A stretch of 64,000 nt of DNA, taken from positions 62,001-126,000 of the forward strand of contig CAWGMT010000007.1 of the NCBI GenBank assembly GCA_963823675.1, given 5' to 3'. Shown here piece after piece: positions 9,837 to 19,145 of this stretch; position 1 is the stretch's first letter, and every line of letters begins with the position of its first letter. The position numbers and the translations under genes were made by a program. Below the pieces are notes generated by a model. That model worked only from the letters and a program-made list of their open reading frames with translations, was not told the origin of the DNA and did no database searches. Source of the DNA: CAWGMT01 sp963823675. Its GTDB lineage: Bacteria; Planctomycetota; Planctomycetia; Isosphaerales; Isosphaeraceae.

Positions 9837-10183
9837 CTGATTCCCCCACGAGCAACTGAGTATCAGATGCCGCGCTAATTGTGAGCAGATCGCGAAACGA
9901 CGTAAAGCCGGCATACCTTCCGTCGGAGGGCGGCAACCGTGCGCGACTGCCTCTCAACAGAAACCAGTGCCGATTGGCACATTCTACTCTATCGCCCGAA
10001 GACGGAAATGGCCTAGCCCAGCGGCGCCGAATCCGTCCACGGGGATACCCAGATGCGCGAGGAGCGAGAGCGCGCTTCGGTCACATCGACAGTCACGTCG
10101 ACCGAAGCGTCGGCCGGAACCTCGCACCTAAGCGGTATCCGGCGGAGTCAGCACTTTCCGCACCACATGCCTCCGATCGGTCG

Positions 10184-10740
10184 TCATCTCAAGGCCGCCG
10201 CGACATACTTGTAAAGCGTCGGCCTTGAGATGCCGACCGCTTTGCATATTTCGTCAATTGTGTGTTTCTTCTGCCGGTACAGATCGACGGCCACGGCACG
10301 CTGCTTCTCACCGAGCTTTTTTCGCCTGCCGCCTTTCCTGCCGCGTGCTCTCGCGGCTGCCAGCCCGGCATACGTCCGTTCGCGGATCAGGTTACGCTCA
10401 AACTCCGCGAGCGCCCCGAAGATATGAAACACCAGCTTGCCGCCCGGCGTGGTCGTATCGATGGATTCGGTGACGCTCTGGAATCCGATCCGCTCGGCCT
10501 CCAGCTCGGCCATCAGCTCGATCAGGTGCTTGAGCGACGGCCCAGCCGGTCGAGCCGCCAGACCGCCAGCACGTCGCCAGATCGGAGCGAGTCGTGCACA
10601 CGCTCCAGGCCGGGGCGTTGCACCTTGCCGCCACTGACCGTGTCCTCGATGATCTTCTCGCACCCGGCCCGCTTCAGGGCGTCACGCTGCAAGTCAAGAT
10701 TCTGCTCCGTTGTCGAAACTCTCGCATAGCCGATGATCAT
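10184..10740 (-). pseudogene. serine recombinase (resolvase/invertase type), one frameshift
   Basis: MIIGYARVSTTEQNLDLQRD is the catalytic N-terminus of the Tn3-resolvase/invertase family (serine in ARVST). It continues through GDVLAVWRLDRLGR, then the frame changes near 10530 and resumes as SLKHLIELMAELEAERIGF, the dimer helix, ending in a helix-turn-helix (KKHTIDEICKAVGISRPTLYKYVA). About 185 residues if the missing base is restored, the normal length for the family. It would cut and rejoin paired DNA sites. It is the only copy here with its catalytic and DNA-binding domains, so it would be the one able to act on the repeats. Confidence 0.8.
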
Positions 10741-10930
10741 GCCTCACCCCCCCTGCCGCTCGAGTTAAGAAACCCGTCGGGATGTTTGGGAGTGGGCTTT
10801 TTGCGATCAAGCCGCCAAGTCACCGGAGCAATAAAGAAAAGCTAGGTTTGATTGACAGTCCCTCAGGGCGAGCATCGCCGCTCGCTGTTGAAGTCGATCG
10901 ATGCCCCGAACTCTTTTGTCTCCGCGCTGG

Positions 10931-10962
10931 GCGCGCGTCGGTGTCGTCGGACCGACGCGCGC
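10931..10962. repeat. 12-bp perfect inverted repeat, possible recombinase site
   Basis: GCGCGCGTCGGT, an 8-base loop GTCGTCGG, then ACCGACGCGCGC. Related but imperfect versions occur at 7144-7173, 14554-14585 and near 5057-5073, always at the same place in the repeat family. It could be a resolvase binding site or an element end. Confidence 0.55.
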
Positions 10963-11432
10963 AAGACTCTGCTGAACCACCGGCCGACATGACTTTCGGA
11001 CAGGGAACGCCCGTATACACGAGCGTCCCGGTAAAGACTATGGAGGGCCATCGGGCCGTGGGACCATCAAACAAGCTGGGAGAATGGCGTGTGCGGCGAT
11101 CCGACATCCGCAAAAGGACGGCAGTCTACAGTCGTCAAACGTGTAAAGGCTGAAGCTAGCACCGAAGGGCCTCTAATCCGGGCCATCCCATGAAAAGTTA
11201 CGTCGAATCGGACGTGAAAAGGGTGGACTAGAAACAGGCTGTTCAGTTCATTCGGGCAGGGTGGGTCAGCAGACGCATTCGACGCAACCCACCACTGGGG
11301 GACCATCGATGGTGGGCCGCGCTTCGCGAAAACAGCCGACGAGATGGGTGGAGGATGGACCGGTTCTGGCGGATCGGATACGCTCCGATGCGTGTCGTGC
11401 GCCCGATTCGCCACTTGCACGGAGACCCTTCC

Positions 11433-12143
11433 ATGACCCGCCTCGTCCCCGGCGTGACCGCCCTTGCCGTCTGGCTGGCGCTCTGCGGCCTTGTGGCCGC
11501 GCAACAAGCCCCGTCCGCGCCGAAGGAACTCGCGGGCGCCTGGGCTGGTACCCTGAAGGTCAGCGACCAGGTCTCCCTCCGGCTGGCCCTCCGCGTCGAA
11601 GGCGGCAAGGCCGTGATCGACAGCCTCGACCAGGGCGTCAAGGACATCGAGGTGAATACCCTGTCATACGACAAGGGAAAGGTCCGCCTGGAGAGTGAGC
11701 CGATCCAGGCCAGCTTCAAGGGCCAGCTCGACGCGAAGAAGGGAATGATCACCGGCACCTGGACCCAGCCCGGCGGCTCCTGGCCGCTCACGCTCTCACG
11801 AGCCAAGCCGGGCGACCTGACCGTCGCCGGTCCGGCCGCCCCGAAGGAACTGGCGGGACACTGGACCGGCACCCTGAACGTGAACGAACAGATCTCGTTC
11901 CGGCTCGTCTTGCGCGTGGACAAGACCGACGGGACCCTCAAGGCTGTGATCGACAGCCTCGACCAGAACGTCAAAGGCATCCCGGTCACGGCCATCTCAC
12001 TGGAAAAGGGCCAGCTCACCTTCGAGAACAACGGCATCCAGGCCACCTTCAAGGGCCAGCTCGACGAGAAGAAGGGCGAGATCACCGGCACTTGGACCCA
12101 GCCCGGCGGCTCCTGGCCGCTCACGCTCACGAAGCCCAAATGA
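11433..12143 (+). CDS. secreted protein with two tandem copies of one domain
   Basis: A 236-residue protein with a signal peptide (VTALAVWLALCGLVAAQQ). The rest is two copies, about 95 residues each, of APKELAGxWxGTLxV...VIDSLDQ...IQAxFKGQLDxKKGxITGTWTQPGGSWPLTL. This module is usually found once at the N-terminus of secreted alpha/beta hydrolases in Acidobacteria and planctomycetes, where it forms a small beta-barrel. Here there is no hydrolase domain and the module has doubled; the DNA of the two halves is still very similar, so the duplication is recent or kept even. ATG 11433 was chosen because the signal peptide starts there. Exported, function unknown. Confidence 0.75.
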   Translation: MTRLVPGVTALAVWLALCGLVAAQQAPSAPKELAGAWAGTLKVSDQVSLRLALRVEGGKAVIDSLDQGVKDIEVNTLSYDKGKVRLESEPIQASFKGQLDAKKGMITGTWTQPGGSWPLTLSRAKPGDLTVAGPAAPKELAGHWTGTLNVNEQISFRLVLRVDKTDGTLKAVIDSLDQNVKGIPVTAISLEKGQLTFENNGIQATFKGQLDEKKGEITGTWTQPGGSWPLTLTKPK

Positions 12144-12651
12144 AGAGGGAGAATGATCGGGTGAGGGAATCCAGGACGACAGGAGGTCGATGACCGAGCG
12201 TAGATCCCGGAGAGCTGCCCTGGCTCTCATTCAACGGCCAGCGGCGGGAGAGCCACTCCCGTCAGCCGGGTGTCGAAGTCCGCGTTCGTCCGGATGTCGG
12301 CGTCGATCTGCTCGCGGTGGTCGCGATTGAGACGTTCTTCCTCGGCGAGAACGCCCGGGCTTTCAGACACATCACGTCAAGTGACCACGCCCATACGATC
12401 GTCATCTTGAAAAGCTCGGTCTCAGACCGCCTCGGGGCTCCCAGAGCGGGGGTGCTGGCCGGTTGGTCCGACCGACGAGTTCATGGGAGTTCATGGGTGT
12501 CTGAATCCCCTACTTAAGGGAAAAATCCACGTCCAGTCTAGCGACCTGACGGGAGGAACCGCCCCTTTCAATTTTCAACTACGTGCGGGACATCCTCCCC
12601 GACCAGACAGAACCAAACAGCGCGACGGAGCGCCTGGGTTAAAAACAGGTG
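12144..12651. other. gene-poor stretch holding a DUF433-like fragment
   Basis: Only one recognisable item: the minus strand from about 12350 to 12230 reads NRDHREQIDADIRTNADFD...PPLAVE then a stop, like the C-terminus of a DUF433 antitoxin. This and a second block at about 12440-12505 are repeated at 19290-19440. The rest shows no supported gene. Confidence 0.4.
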
Positions 12652-12951
12652 TTACTTAACACCGGTGAACGTCTCGTAATCGTTATGGGTGCCGATCCAG
12701 TACCAGACATTCGTTTCGCCGTCTCGGGTGTAGATGGCCCGATACTGCATGGTGATCGAGACGGAAAAACTGCGTGCTCGGTGTCGTCCCCTCTTGTTTT
12801 CCCCCAAAGCGTGATGCCTTAGTGCGTTGTCCGTGGGGTTCTCCGTAAACCTCTGAAAAGCACCATCCGCCAGCCGTTGAATCTGTTCCGGCAGGCGGTC
12901 GAACATTTCTTTGAATTCTTTCGTGCGGACGCTTCTAGCGAACCCGTTCAT
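12652..12951 (-). CDS. RelE/ParE-superfamily toxin-like protein
   Basis: A 99-residue protein whose second half (RARSFSVSITMQYRAIYTRDGETNVWYWIGTHNDYETF) has the beta-strand and R-x-Y-x-x-Y...GTHNDY layout of RelE/ParE-type toxins. The start overlaps the end of the preceding gene by 17 bp, as in many toxin-antitoxin operons. RelE-type toxins cut mRNA at the ribosome and ParE-type ones poison gyrase; which applies cannot be read here. Located between two copies of the resolvase repeat. Confidence 0.75.
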   Translation of the reverse strand: MNGFARSVRTKEFKEMFDRLPEQIQRLADGAFQRFTENPTDNALRHHALGENKRGRHRARSFSVSITMQYRAIYTRDGETNVWYWIGTHNDYETFTGVK

Positions 12952-13423
12952 CGTCCAAGAGGGCCTCCGTCAGTCCTGACCGGTAAGCGTCGATAGCCTC
13001 GTCACTGCGATCGGACAACAGCTTGTCAGAACTGAAGAACTCGTCATCTGGAGTCAGCATCGCCTTCGCTTCTTTGACATGTTCTCTTAGTTCGTCCGCC
13101 CCGGCGATTTGGCCGTAATTACCCTCCAACCGTTCCGTTTGAGGTAGAACTTGAAGCGACGCCGTTAACCAGACGTTGAGCACAGCGCTCACCCTATCCT
13201 GCATCTCGGCATCGCCACGCTCGAGCAAGACGTGTTCCTGAACTTGGATGTCGAGTTTCAGTAATCGCTCGAACTGGTAATTCGCTTCCGCGATAACGTC
13301 CTCCAAAACCCAGCAGGCCTCTGCCAACCCCGTGTGCGCTCGCGCCCACTCCATATTATCCTTGTACCGATTAACTTGCCGTTTCGTAAACTCAATGCGC
13401 TCAAGAGGTTGAGTCATCGACAT
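12935..13423 (-). CDS. probable antitoxin partner of the RelE/ParE-like toxin
   Basis: A 162-residue, mostly helical, acidic protein of no family I recognise, starting MSMTQPLERIEFTKRQV. Its overlap with the toxin-like gene and its place upstream suggest it is the antitoxin or a co-expressed partner. It is longer than a usual RelB/ParD antitoxin, and no ribbon-helix-helix or other DNA-binding motif is clear, though the C-terminal SDKLLSDRSDEAIDAYRSGL could wrap the toxin. Confidence 0.6.
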   Translation of the reverse strand: MSMTQPLERIEFTKRQVNRYKDNMEWARAHTGLAEACWVLEDVIAEANYQFERLLKLDIQVQEHVLLERGDAEMQDRVSAVLNVWLTASLQVLPQTERLEGNYGQIAGADELREHVKEAKAMLTPDDEFFSSDKLLSDRSDEAIDAYRSGLTEALLDDERVR

Positions 13424-13739
13424 CGGTTCTTGCCCTCAGAGATTTCGGACGGTCCTTGTCGAGAGATCCAGCCCGCCCGAGATTGCGGATCAAGCAGCGA
13501 ATTGCTAGTGACCAGGCTAGCATAATCTTAGTCCTAGACTCCAACATTTGGTAGTCGAAGATTCCTACCGGCGGTACGGTGTGAGCGGTCAAGATAATCG
13601 ATGCGAATTCGGCGAGTTTTGATCAACTTTGCTGATCGGAGCAGAGAGAAGTGGCCACCGGTACTCCGGCCGTCTGCAAACGGATTTGGGCTGCTCCCCG
13701 TTTCTTGGTCCACCTCAAAAGGGAGACCGTTCGGTTAGT

Positions 13740-14105
13740 CTAAATGTCAACACGTCTACGTATCTTTGTAGTCCGATTGCCTCCCTTCTGGTCGCAAGCC
13801 GCGCTGAGCTCTTTCGGCGTCGCGTAGCCCAGAGAGCTTATCGACTCGTCCACGTGCAGCACCAGGCACTCGCGAGTATATTCGTCAACGAGGGCCAGCC
13901 ACTCGAGAGGAGCGCCCGGCACCGACGATCGCTGTCAACCTGGTCCGGCGCGTCTCGCTGTCGCCATCGATATTAGGTCGTCCCGGCGATTCTGTGCTTC
14001 CGACAGATGTCAGAGATGGTCAGTCCTTTGGCCAAGTCGCGGTCGGCTTCCCGTGGCAATCGCGCGACCTCGTCGGCGTTCCTTCGCCTGCTCATGGGTC
14101 CCACC
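13740..14105 (-). mobile_element. IS3-family remnant with internal deletion
   Basis: The minus strand 14104-13976 reads MSRRRNADEVARL...DLAKGLTISDICRKHRIAG, the N-terminus of an IS3 OrfA. The stretch 13925-13740 reads EWLALVDEYTRECLVLHVD, the start of the OrfB integrase core, joined straight to SLGYATPKELSAAC, which is the C-terminal end of the same protein. The DDE centre is gone, so this cannot transpose by itself. No terminal repeats were identified. Confidence 0.6.
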
Positions 14106-14439
14106 AGGGCTCACTCTACCCGGAGACCCCCATTTCGACTGGACCAATTCGTGGGGAGCAGGCCAAGGAAAGGCATCGCCACTATGAAAACCCAGTACGT
14201 CAACACCGACTGGCTGCGGCTACTCCCGGTCAAGGCGTAAGCTCCCGCCGCACGCACGCATTGACTCCGGCCGATCGTTGCCCGGATTATTCACCAGCCT
14301 CCCGACCCGGTACCTTCCGCACAAGCTCCGACCAGAAGTAAGGAAATCCGTCCCAGCGTTATGAACATTTACTTTGATTCCTGTACCGAGTTCCTTTACT
14401 CTAAAGCCCGGAAAGATTGATTTTGCACGGGCAACCAGC
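14106..14439. other. no supported gene
   Basis: Between the IS3 remnant and the next repeat only short chance frames are present. The end of this stretch, near 14330-14420, has faint similarity to the leader of the resolvase repeat. Confidence 0.4.
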
Positions 14440-14585
14440 CGCCAGCAACGAAAACCTACGTTTGACTTACTGTGCCCGAGGGTGACCACCGCCGTCCGCG
14501 CCCGAAGTCGATTGACGAGTCGAACTCATTTCCATCGTCCCGTGCGGCATCATGCGCGCGTCGGTGTCGTCGGACCGAAGAGCGC
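14440..14585 (-). repeat. resolvase-element repeat, leader-only copy
   Basis: Contains GAAAACCTACGTTTGACTTACTGTGCCC near 14450-14475 (variant of the conserved motif) and GCGCGCGTCGGT with GTCGTCGGACCG at 14554-14575, in the same order and orientation as in the full copy at 10.8-10.96 kb. The resolvase gene is absent. It separates the toxin/IS3 module from the TPR-CHAT module. Confidence 0.5.
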
Positions 14586-14724
14586 TGAATGGCCTCGGGG
14601 CGTGACACGGTCGGGTTGATGGATTCGAGCTCACGAAGGTGACTTTCTCCGCTCAGACGGGAGGGCTAGAATAACGGGGCGATCGGCGGCCGATCAAGCG
14701 GTATGACTCATCGTAGCCAAGCTT

Positions 14725-15027
14725 ATGGGATCGGGCGACCGAAACGACGTCTTTGCTGAGTCGGCACCGCCTCCTCGGTCCGCGACGCGGGATGGCCGAA
14801 GTACCGGCCAAGCTAGTTGCGTTGCGGGCCAGGCGGCGGCCGATCCCGACCGGATCGGCAAGTACGAGATCGCGCGGCGGTTCACCTCCAGCGGCCGAGC
14901 GGCCGCCTTTCTGGGCTTCGACCCCGTTTTCAGGCGGCATGTGGTGCAAAAGCGTTACGCGGAGTTCCAAGGCGGCTCGCAACAGTGGCGCCCTCTGCCG
15001 CACGAGGAGCCCCTTTCCAACGACTGA
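14725..15027 (+). pseudogene. fragment of a Ser/Thr kinase N-lobe
   Basis: The frame holds DRIGKYEIARRFTSSGRAAAFLGFDP...RRHVVQKRY, matching the first strands of a Hanks kinase (glycine loop, then the VxxK lysine), and then loses similarity within a few residues and stops. No catalytic loop follows. It ends about 30 bp before the TPR-CHAT gene. It is probably the 5' stump of a deleted kinase that once preceded this gene. Confidence 0.45.
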
Positions 15028-15057
15028 ACCTTTCCTTCGTTTCAGGGAGAAGATCCG

Positions 15058-18000
15058 ATGCCTTGCATCAGCCATCGCTGTCGATGCTGCCTGACACTGA
15101 TCGGCCTGGGCCTGACTGGCCTGAGCCTCGCGCCCGCCGTCACGGCCCAGACGCCCCCTGACACGAAGTCGAAGGCCACCCCGCGGCCCAAGCTTTCCGC
15201 CGAGCAAGTGAAGCAGATTCAGAACTGGCAAAAGTCGATCGCCGAGTTGAAGAGCCAGGGTCGGTTCACCGACGCCGTCGGGCCGGCCCGCCAGATCCAG
15301 GCCCTCTGCGAGCGCGTGCTCGGCGTCAACCACTGGCGGTCGGCCGACGCCCGCCGCGGCATCGCCGACCTGGACTCGATGGCTCGCCTGCCGGAGCAAG
15401 GCCGCAAGGCGATCCAGTCTGTCCGTGCTCTGAACGAGCAAAGGGAAGACGCCTATTGGAAAGGTCGCTATGCTGAGGCGGAGCGCGTGGGTCGGGAGCT
15501 CTTGGCAATCAACCTTCGGTGGCTGGGCGAGGCCCACCCCGACACCGCCACAAGCTATAACAACCTGGCCAACGCCCTCGGGCCCCAAGGCAAGCACGCC
15601 GAGGCCGAGGCGATGCTCCGCAAGGCGCTGGCGATCTACATCGCGGCCCTGGGCGAGGCCCACCCCAACACCGCCGCAAATTACAATAACCTGGCCAACG
15701 TTCTCGGGTTCCAGGGCAAGTACGCCGAGGTCGAGGCGATGCACCGCAAGGCGCTGGCGATCTACATCGCGGCCTTGGGCGAGGCCCACCCCAACACCGC
15801 CACAAGCTACAATAACCTGGCCAACACCCTCGGGACCCAGGGCAAATACGCCGAGGAAGAGGCGATGCACCGCAAGGCGCTGGCGATCTACATCGCGGCC
15901 TTGGGCGAGGCCCACCCCAACACCGCCACAAGTTACAACAACCTGGCCAACGCCCTCCGGTCCCAGGGCAAGTACGCCGAGGCCGAGGCGATGCACCGCA
16001 AGGTCCTGGCGGTCCGGATCACGGCGCTGGGCGAGGACCACCCCGACACCGCAGTAAGCTACGACAACGTGGCCCTCGTCCTCTGGAACCAGGGCAAGTA
16101 CGCCGAGGCCGAGACGATGCACCGCAAGGCCCTGGCGATCGAGATCGCGGCCCTGGGCGAGGCCCACTCCACTACCGCCCTCAGCTATAACAACCTGGCC
16201 AACGCCCTCCGGTCCCAGGGCAAGTACGCCGAGGCCGAGGCGATGTACCGCAAGGCCCTGGCGGTCCGGGTCACGGCCCTGGGCGAGGCCCACGCCGACA
16301 CCGCAATAAGTTACCACAATCTGGCCAGCGCCCTCGGGTCCCAGGAAAAGTACGCCGAGGCCGAGACGATGTTCCGCAAGGCCCTGGCGATCAAGATCGC
16401 GGCCCTGGGCGAGGCCCACGTCGGCACCGCAATAAACTATCACAATCTGGCCGGCGCCCTCGGGTCCCAGGGCAAGTACGCCGAAGCCGAGCCGATGCTC
16501 CGCAAGGCCCTGGCGATCACGATCGCGGCCCTGGGCGAGGCCCACCCCGAAACAGCCGTGAACTACCACCACCTGGCCGCAATCATCGAGGCCCAGGGCC
16601 GGACCGACGAGGCCCTGCGCGCCTGGACAGCCGCCGCCGAGAGTTTCCGGCGGGCCAGGCTCCTGGGCCGCCGCGGGCTGGACTCGGCACTCGCGGCCGA
16701 TTGGTCTCCGCTGCCCGAACTGGCCCTGGCACTGGCCCACGCCGGCCAGCCCCGCGCCGGCTGGGCTCACTGGGAGGATTCGCTGGCTCGCGGCGTCCTC
16801 GACGAAGTCGCCGGCCGGGCCCTGCGGCCCCTGACCGCACAGGAGCGAGCCCGCGACGACGAGCTCCGGCGGCGCCTCTACTTGCTCGACGAGCAGATCG
16901 GCCGGCTCGTCTCCCGGCCCAAGCGGTCCCAGGCCGACGATCAGCAGCTCGAAGCGCTCCTCCGGCAGCAGAGCGAGGCGGAGGGCCGGTACCTGGCCCT
17001 TCAGAACGAGCTGGACGCGAAGTACAAGGAGTTCGCCGGCCGGCCATCGAGTCTGAAAGAAGTCCAGGCGGCCATTCCCGACGACGCCGCACTCGTCGGC
17101 TGGATCGATACGGATCGGCACCACGGTGCCTGCCTCGTGCGCCGGACCGGCGACCCGGTCTGGTTCAAAATCCCGGGCACGGGGGCGGAAGGCGCTTGGA
17201 CGAAGGATGACGACAAACGGCCCGGCGACTTGCGCGACGCCCTCCGCAAGCGGGACACGACCGGCGCGGCCGATCTGGCGATGGCGGTCGGCCGCCAGCG
17301 GATCGACCCGCTCTTGCGGCACCTGGAAGGCGTCCATCGGCTGATCGTCTTGCCGTCGCCGGCCCTGGCCGGCGTGCCGGTCGAAACTCTGCTGGCGGGG
17401 GAGCCAGGTCCCGAGCTGGTCCTCAGCTATGCACCCTCGGCCTCGATGTTCGCCCGGCTGGCCCGGTCGAGTGACCAGGGGCACGAGCCGCCTTCGCTGC
17501 TGGCTGTCGGCGACCCGGCCTATCCACCGCCCGAGGCCGAGGGCCCAGCACCCACACCCCCGCCGGCGGGAATTGCCGTGCTCGTGGTCGAGCCCAATGG
17601 GCTGGCCGACCTGTACGGAATCCGGCCCGGTGATGTCCTGCTCGAGTACGACGGGATCAAGCTCGCCAAGGCCGATGACCTCAAGGAGGTCCCGGCCGAG
17701 GCCGGGGCCAAGCGGATCCCAGTGAAGCTCTGGCGCGAAGGCGAGTCACGCACGATCGACGTTGGAGCCGGCAAGCTGCGAATCCAGATCGACTCGAAGC
17801 GGAAGCCAGCCGAAGTGGTCCTGGCACTCCGGGCCGCCGCGACCGTGATGAAGCCGGTCACTCGCGGCGAATCCCTGGCGAGGCTGCCCGGGACGCGGAG
17901 GGAGGTCGAAGCGATCGCCGCCCTGTTCCCCGCGGACCGAGCGCGGACGCTGCTGGGCGATCAGGCGACCGAGTCGGCCGTGGTCAACCTGGCCGCACGC

Positions 18001-18612
18001 GGGGAGCTGAAGAACTATCGCTACCTCCACTTCGCGACCCACGGCCGGGCCGATGAGACGATCGCCTACAACTCGGCCTTGCTGCTGGCACCCGACCCTG
18101 ACCGATCGGCCGGCCCGACGGCCCTCGAAACCGACGGCCGGATCACGGCGCAGCAGATCGTCAACACCTGGATGCTCGATGCCGACCTCGTGGTCCTCTC
18201 CGGCTGCGAGACCGCCCTGGGCCGGGCCACGGCGAGCGAGGGCTACCTGGGCTTCACCCAGGCTCTCTTCGCCCGCGGGGCACGGAGCGTCGTGTTGAGC
18301 CTCTGGGCCGTGGACGACCGGGCGACGTCCCTGCTGATGGCGCGGTTCTACGCCAACCTGCTGGGCCGGCGCCCCGAGCTGGGCAAGCCCATGCCGAAGT
18401 CGGAGGCACTGCACGAGGCCAAGATTTGGCTGCGCAGCCTGACGATCGACGCGGCTGATTCCACCGCATCAAAAAGGCCGCAAGTCTCTCGAGGCGAGGT
18501 GCGCCGCTTGCAGGGCACCCCGGTCTCGACACACCCTTACGAACACCCGCATTTCTGGGCGGCGTTCGTGCTGGTGGGTGATCCGGGTAGAGTACGGAAC
18601 GGTCCAGAATGA
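15058..18612 (+). CDS. secreted TPR-CHAT protease-like protein with an internal PDZ domain
   Basis: An 1184-residue protein. Residues 1-30 look like a signal peptide (LTLIGLGLTGLSLAPAVTAQ). A helical lead is followed by nine 42-residue kinesin-light-chain-type TPR units (ALGEAHPxTAxxYNNLA...GKYAEAEAMxRKALAI). A coiled segment (about 590-670) leads to a CHAT caspase-like domain with the dyad His995 (FATHG) and Cys1050 (LSGCETALG), both present. A PDZ domain (residues about 834-914, GLADLYGIRPGDVLLEYDG) sits inside the CHAT region. CHAT proteins are cysteine peptidases that act with TPR sensors; some planctomycete and type III CRISPR effectors share the pair. With an export signal this one likely acts outside the cytoplasm. 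Substrate unknown. Confidence 0.9.
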   Translation: MPCISHRCRCCLTLIGLGLTGLSLAPAVTAQTPPDTKSKATPRPKLSAEQVKQIQNWQKSIAELKSQGRFTDAVGPARQIQALCERVLGVNHWRSADARRGIADLDSMARLPEQGRKAIQSVRALNEQREDAYWKGRYAEAERVGRELLAINLRWLGEAHPDTATSYNNLANALGPQGKHAEAEAMLRKALAIYIAALGEAHPNTAANYNNLANVLGFQGKYAEVEAMHRKALAIYIAALGEAHPNTATSYNNLANTLGTQGKYAEEEAMHRKALAIYIAALGEAHPNTATSYNNLANALRSQGKYAEAEAMHRKVLAVRITALGEDHPDTAVSYDNVALVLWNQGKYAEAETMHRKALAIEIAALGEAHSTTALSYNNLANALRSQGKYAEAEAMYRKALAVRVTALGEAHADTAISYHNLASALGSQEKYAEAETMFRKALAIKIAALGEAHVGTAINYHNLAGALGSQGKYAEAEPMLRKALAITIAALGEAHPETAVNYHHLAAIIEAQGRTDEALRAWTAAAESFRRARLLGRRGLDSALAADWSPLPELALALAHAGQPRAGWAHWEDSLARGVLDEVAGRALRPLTAQERARDDELRRRLYLLDEQIGRLVSRPKRSQADDQQLEALLRQQSEAEGRYLALQNELDAKYKEFAGRPSSLKEVQAAIPDDAALVGWIDTDRHHGACLVRRTGDPVWFKIPGTGAEGAWTKDDDKRPGDLRDALRKRDTTGAADLAMAVGRQRIDPLLRHLEGVHRLIVLPSPALAGVPVETLLAGEPGPELVLSYAPSASMFARLARSSDQGHEPPSLLAVGDPAYPPPEAEGPAPTPPPAGIAVLVVEPNGLADLYGIRPGDVLLEYDGIKLAKADDLKEVPAEAGAKRIPVKLWREGESRTIDVGAGKLRIQIDSKRKPAEVVLALRAAATVMKPVTRGESLARLPGTRREVEAIAALFPADRARTLLGDQATESAVVNLAARGELKNYRYLHFATHGRADETIAYNSALLLAPDPDRSAGPTALETDGRITAQQIVNTWMLDADLVVLSGCETALGRATASEGYLGFTQALFARGARSVVLSLWAVDDRATSLLMARFYANLLGRRPELGKPMPKSEALHEAKIWLRSLTIDAADSTASKRPQVSRGEVRRLQGTPVSTHPYEHPHFWAAFVLVGDPGRVRNGPE
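15523..16600 (+). repeat. 126-bp tandem repeats encoding TPR units
   Basis: The sequence CTGGGCGAGGCCCAC or a near match recurs at 15523, 15649, 15775, 15901, 16027, 16153, 16279, 16405 and 16531, an exact 126-bp spacing. The units are very similar at DNA level, some almost identical, which points to recent expansion or gene conversion. Length variation between strains would be expected here. Confidence 0.9.
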
Positions 18613-18921
18613 CCGGGTGACGGCTTTCGAGCCGGCGATGGCTCCGGGAACTGCCTCTCAGCGATTCGGGCTAGGAGGAGCCACCCTCCAGAGCGCGAAC
18701 TGAGCTGCGTTTATCCGGCGCCTGGGTGTAGACGATGATGCAGAACGCTGCTGCGCCACCGAGCAGAAGGCCGACGACCAGGAAATGCCGGGGGAAGACT
18801 TGGATCGCGCTGTCTCTGAAGTAAACGGCATCGACATTTCAGGGGGCCCGTATCAGGTTCATTGGGGCGCCGCCGGTTGGACCAGTGTAGGGGGGGAAGC
18901 GTCACACCCTGATGTCCTGCG
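18613..18921. other. gene-poor stretch downstream of TPR-CHAT
   Basis: No gene is supported. The minus strand near 18820-18660 has a short frame with one hydrophobic helix (FLVVGLLLGGAAAFCIIVY) that lacks a plausible start and is probably the remnant of a membrane protein. Confidence 0.35.
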
Positions 18922-19145
18922 CGCTTCGGTTGGATCGACCGAAGCGTCAAATAATGCCGGCTTCAGATCATCATGCTCCAACCCGAGATTCTGCTCCGTT
19001 GGCGAAACCCTCGCTTAGCAGATGATCATCCTCCACCGGCTAGCCGCTAGAGTAAAAAAACCCGTCGCAGTGGGTTTTTTGAGATGAAGTCGCTAAGCGA
19101 CCGGCACGATAAACAAAACGGCCGTTTTCTTTACTGTGCCTAGCA
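18922..19145 (-). mobile_element. resolvase-element repeat, internally deleted copy
   Basis: Left end CGCTTCGGT...GACCGAAGCG at 18930-18955; then, on the minus strand, a decayed resolvase start (ARVSPTEQNLG preceded by an in-frame stop), and the leader with a strong hairpin terminator and a GATGAAGTCGCTAAGCGACC block shared with the copy at 6.8-7.2 kb. It ends near TTTACTGTGCC, where the DUF5615 fragment begins. Same orientation as all other copies. Confidence 0.6.
19055..19080. terminator. bidirectional hairpin terminator
   Basis: AAAAAACCC, loop GTCGCAGT, GGGTTTTTT: a perfect 9-bp stem flanked by A and T runs, a classic intrinsic terminator that would work on both strands. It belongs to the repeat leader. 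Confidence 0.7.

Larger units (their letters stand above)
10069..10993 (-). mobile_element. resolvase element, most complete copy
   Basis: This copy has both ends and the resolvase gene between them. Left end: CGCTTCGGTC and GACCGAAGCG facing each other at 10073-10110. Right end: a perfect 12-bp stem at 10931-10962 and a final CCGACATGA shared with the copy at 7.2 kb. The leader upstream of the gene (10741-10930) is nearly the same as that of the copy at 4.9 kb. The only gene is the resolvase. No matching target duplication was recognised. I infer this is the parent type of the other copies in 3-21 kb. Confidence 0.65.

Noticed and set aside
11260..11300. GGGTGGGTCAGC...GCAACCCACC as a possible riboswitch or operator
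   Set aside because: The pairing is short and imperfect and no known riboswitch core was seen; left as an unassigned repeat-like motif.
14653..17484. A 943-codon open frame on the minus strand
   Set aside because: It is antisense to the TPR-CHAT gene and open only because of GC-rich repeats; its product is repetitive and matches nothing.
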